Assembly: GCA_016709875.1 (NCBI GenBank) | Contig: JADJLZ010000009.1 | Coordinates: forward strand, 218,824-282,823 | Source: Planctomycetota bacterium | GTDB lineage: Bacteria; Planctomycetota; UBA1135; GCA-002686595 | DNA length: 64,000 bases | Direction: 5' to 3' | In this document: positions 62,250 to 64,000 of the stretch, in pieces | Layout: every line of letters begins with the position of its first letter | Numbering within the stretch: the stretch's first letter is position 1 | Notes under the pieces: model-generated | What the model saw: only the letters and a program-made list of their open reading frames with translations | What the model was told of the DNA's origin: nothing | Databases searched by the model: none | Translations under genes and position numbers: made by a program

Positions 62250-64000
62250 GTGAAAGTACTCTCGCTCGCAGCAGCACTCGCGACGTCGGCGTCCGTCTGT
62301 CACGCCCAGGTCACTGAGCGTGTGAGCTTGGGGCCCGGGTATCAGCAATCCCCCGGCGGCGCAGAACCAGCCGGGAACGGGGGGTATGTAAGCGCGGACG
62401 GCAGATACGTCTGCTTCATGTGCAGCGGCCAGTTGGCGGGTAGTAGCGTAGGGGTCAACGTTGGGCTTCTGCGAGACAGGCAAACCGGTACAACCGAATG
62501 CATCAGTGTCGACCCGGCTGGAGTACCGCAGGCAGCCAGCGTCAACCAGGGCCTTTGGCTTTCACACAATGGCCGGTTTGTGGCCTTCCGTGCCGAGGCC
62601 ACGAATCTCGTGCCCGGGGACACCAACGGTGTCGCCGACATCTTCCTGCGCGATCGCAGGCACGCAACCACGGAGCGGGTGAGCGTGGGTCCTGGTGGAA
62701 CACAATCGAACGCCCAGTCCATGTATCCGGCTGTCTCCGACGACGGGCGCTTCATCGTGTTCGTCAGCAGTGCATCCAATCTCGTCCTCGGAGACACGAA
62801 TGGGGTACCCGATATCTTCCTTCGGGATCGGCAGGCGGGCTCCACGCAGCGAGTCAGCGTTTCCAGCCTCGGGGCGCAGGGAAACGGAGCATCGGACCTC
62901 CCCTCGATCACGCCGGACGGTCGGTTCGTGGCGTTCATGAGTGCCGCATCCAACCTGGTTGCAGGGGACCTGAATGGCCATGCAGACGTGTTTCTGCGTG
63001 ACCGCGCGACCGGGTCGACCCAGCGCGTGAGCGTCGCGTCCGACGGAGCAGAGGGTGACGGCGACTCGTACCAACCCGCCCTCTCCGACGATGGGCGCTT
63101 CGTCGCCTTCAGCAGTTGGGCGACGACTCTGGTGCCGGGCGACACCAATTTCGCGATGGATGTCTTCGTCCGCGACATGCAGCTGGGAACAACCGAGCGT
63201 GTCAGCCTCGGACAGACGGGCGCTCAGGGCAATTCCCATAGCGGCTTTGCGAGCATCACCGCAGACGGTCGCTGGGTGTCCTTCTCCAGTGAAGCGAGCA
63301 ATCTTCTCGGTGGAAGCATCACGCCGCTCGGTGGCGTCTTCGTCCGCGACCGCCTGACCAATACGCTCGAGAAGGTCGACACGCCGACTGGAGGAGGGAT
63401 CCAGAACGGCATCCCACTTACGACCAGCATGACTCCCGATGGTCGCTACATTGCGTTTCGGAGCGAGGCCAGCGACCTGGTTCCCGGGGACACCAACAAC
63501 AGCGCCGACATCTTCATCCACGACCGTCACGCCTCCGGCTTCACCGGCATCTGCGACCCGGGCACGAACAACGTCCTCCCCTGCCCCTGCAACAACCCGC
63601 CCTCCGGCCCTGGCCAAGGCTGCGACAACTCCTCCTTCACCGGCGGTGCGATCCTCGCCGCGCAGGGCTACGCCTACGTCTCGATCGACAGCCTCGTCTT
63701 CACCACGCTGCTCGAAAACCCAGCGCCCCTCAGCATCCTGCTCCAAGGCTCAGGAGTAGCCGTGAACGGCGTCGCCTTCGGCCAGGGCGTGCGCTGCGCC
63801 GGCGGTGTGCTGAAGCGCCTCTACGTGAAGCAGGCCGCCAACGGCAGCATCACGGCGCCCGAACTCGGCGCCGGCGACGCGACGGTCTCCGCGCGCTGCG
63901 CGCAGCTCGGCATCCCGATCCAGTCGGGACAAGCGCACATCTACCAGGTCTACTACCGCGACTCGACCGTGCTCGGTGGCTGCCCCGCGGCGAGCACCTT
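62250..64000 (+). CDS. Exported PD40/TolB-type propeller protein, paralogue of 5193-7059 (partial)
   Basis: The frame opens at GTG 62250 with AGGAG eight bases upstream and stays open to the window end (583 residues, C-terminus missing). A signal peptide (VLSLAAALATSASVCHAQ) precedes about eight blades of the form SDDGRFIVFVSSASNLVLGDTN...DIFLRDRQAGSTQRVSVSS. From about residue 430 the Cys-rich module starts: GICDPG, CPCNNPP, GQGCDNSS, FGQGVRCAGG, VSARCAQLG and VYYRDS, matching the end of the protein at 5193 nearly block by block. Unlike that gene, no frameshift is seen. Ligand and function unknown. Confidence 0.87.
   Translation, partial: MKVLSLAAALATSASVCHAQVTERVSLGPGYQQSPGGAEPAGNGGYVSADGRYVCFMCSGQLAGSSVGVNVGLLRDRQTGTTECISVDPAGVPQAASVNQGLWLSHNGRFVAFRAEATNLVPGDTNGVADIFLRDRRHATTERVSVGPGGTQSNAQSMYPAVSDDGRFIVFVSSASNLVLGDTNGVPDIFLRDRQAGSTQRVSVSSLGAQGNGASDLPSITPDGRFVAFMSAASNLVAGDLNGHADVFLRDRATGSTQRVSVASDGAEGDGDSYQPALSDDGRFVAFSSWATTLVPGDTNFAMDVFVRDMQLGTTERVSLGQTGAQGNSHSGFASITADGRWVSFSSEASNLLGGSITPLGGVFVRDRLTNTLEKVDTPTGGGIQNGIPLTTSMTPDGRYIAFRSEASDLVPGDTNNSADIFIHDRHASGFTGICDPGTNNVLPCPCNNPPSGPGQGCDNSSFTGGAILAAQGYAYVSIDSLVFTTLLENPAPLSILLQGSGVAVNGVAFGQGVRCAGGVLKRLYVKQAANGSITAPELGAGDATVSARCAQLGIPIQSGQAHIYQVYYRDSTVLGGCPAAST

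Noticed and set aside
61729..62277. 182-residue minus-strand frame in the second divergent control region
   Set aside because: No motif, odd composition and it overlaps the real start of the PD40 gene.

Overview
The window is GC-rich, densely coded DNA from a Gram-negative bacterium. It most likely belongs to a Planctomycetota lineage. The case rests on gene content: secreted PD40/TolB-propeller, FG-GAP and right-handed beta-helix proteins, several HEAT-repeat exported proteins, an ECF sigma factor fused through a membrane helix to a large extracytoplasmic part, DUF547 and VWA proteins, and lipobox lipoproteins. No phage, insertion sequence, CRISPR array or integrated plasmid was recognised. 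Taxonomy is inferred from content, not from a marker-gene search.

Layout. 1-3.6 kb: the start of a squalene-cyclase-like protein, a coiled-coil lipoprotein, proline catabolism (P5C dehydrogenase) and a half-size GDT1-type transporter. 3.6-7.1 kb: a divergent pair, beta-helix protein and PD40-propeller protein, around a promoter holding a C11 tract; the propeller gene has a one-base frameshift. 7.4-10.6 kb: a TlpA-like thioredoxin whose first CxxC cysteine is an in-frame UGA followed by a SECIS-like hairpin, then a beta-helix/PA14 protein. 10.7-16.2 kb: NadA and two paralogous HEAT proteins. 16.2-25.2 kb: a complete potassium-uptake locus, kdpFABC rightwards and kdpDE plus an RmlC-like cupin leftwards. 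25.2-32 kb: outer-membrane barrel, FG-GAP protein, deoxyhypusine-synthase-like enzyme, DUF547 protein and a third HEAT paralogue. 32-41.5 kb (minus strand): a five-gene run (VWA, HEAT, lipoprotein, xseA, glycosyltransferase) and an MFS-pabB-pabC run for folate precursor synthesis. 41.6-48.1 kb: small secreted proteins, a methyltransferase, a frameshifted xerC, a carbonic-anhydrase-like protein and the membrane-anchored ECF sigma factor. 48.2-55.7 kb: tRNA-Glu, an orphan EboE, a Trm112-like protein, NfeD-flotillin, a PepP-type peptidase and two tRNA-Lys genes. 55.8-58.9 kb: the conserved rpsB-tsf-pyrH-frr cluster. 59.3-64 kb: a diguanylate cyclase and a second copy of the divergent beta-helix/PD40 pair, cut by the window end.

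Three observations stand out. First, the candidate selenoprotein at 7377-8564. Second, the duplicated divergent surface-protein pair with homopolymeric G/C tracts in both control regions, one tract lying between -35-like and -10-like elements. Third, a recurring TANNNT box 7-13 bases before the start codon of at least nine genes that lack a Shine-Dalgarno sequence, which suggests leaderless transcripts. Three reading-frame disruptions occur (5742, 7770-7772, 44347-44351), so read accuracy should be confirmed before a biological reading is accepted.
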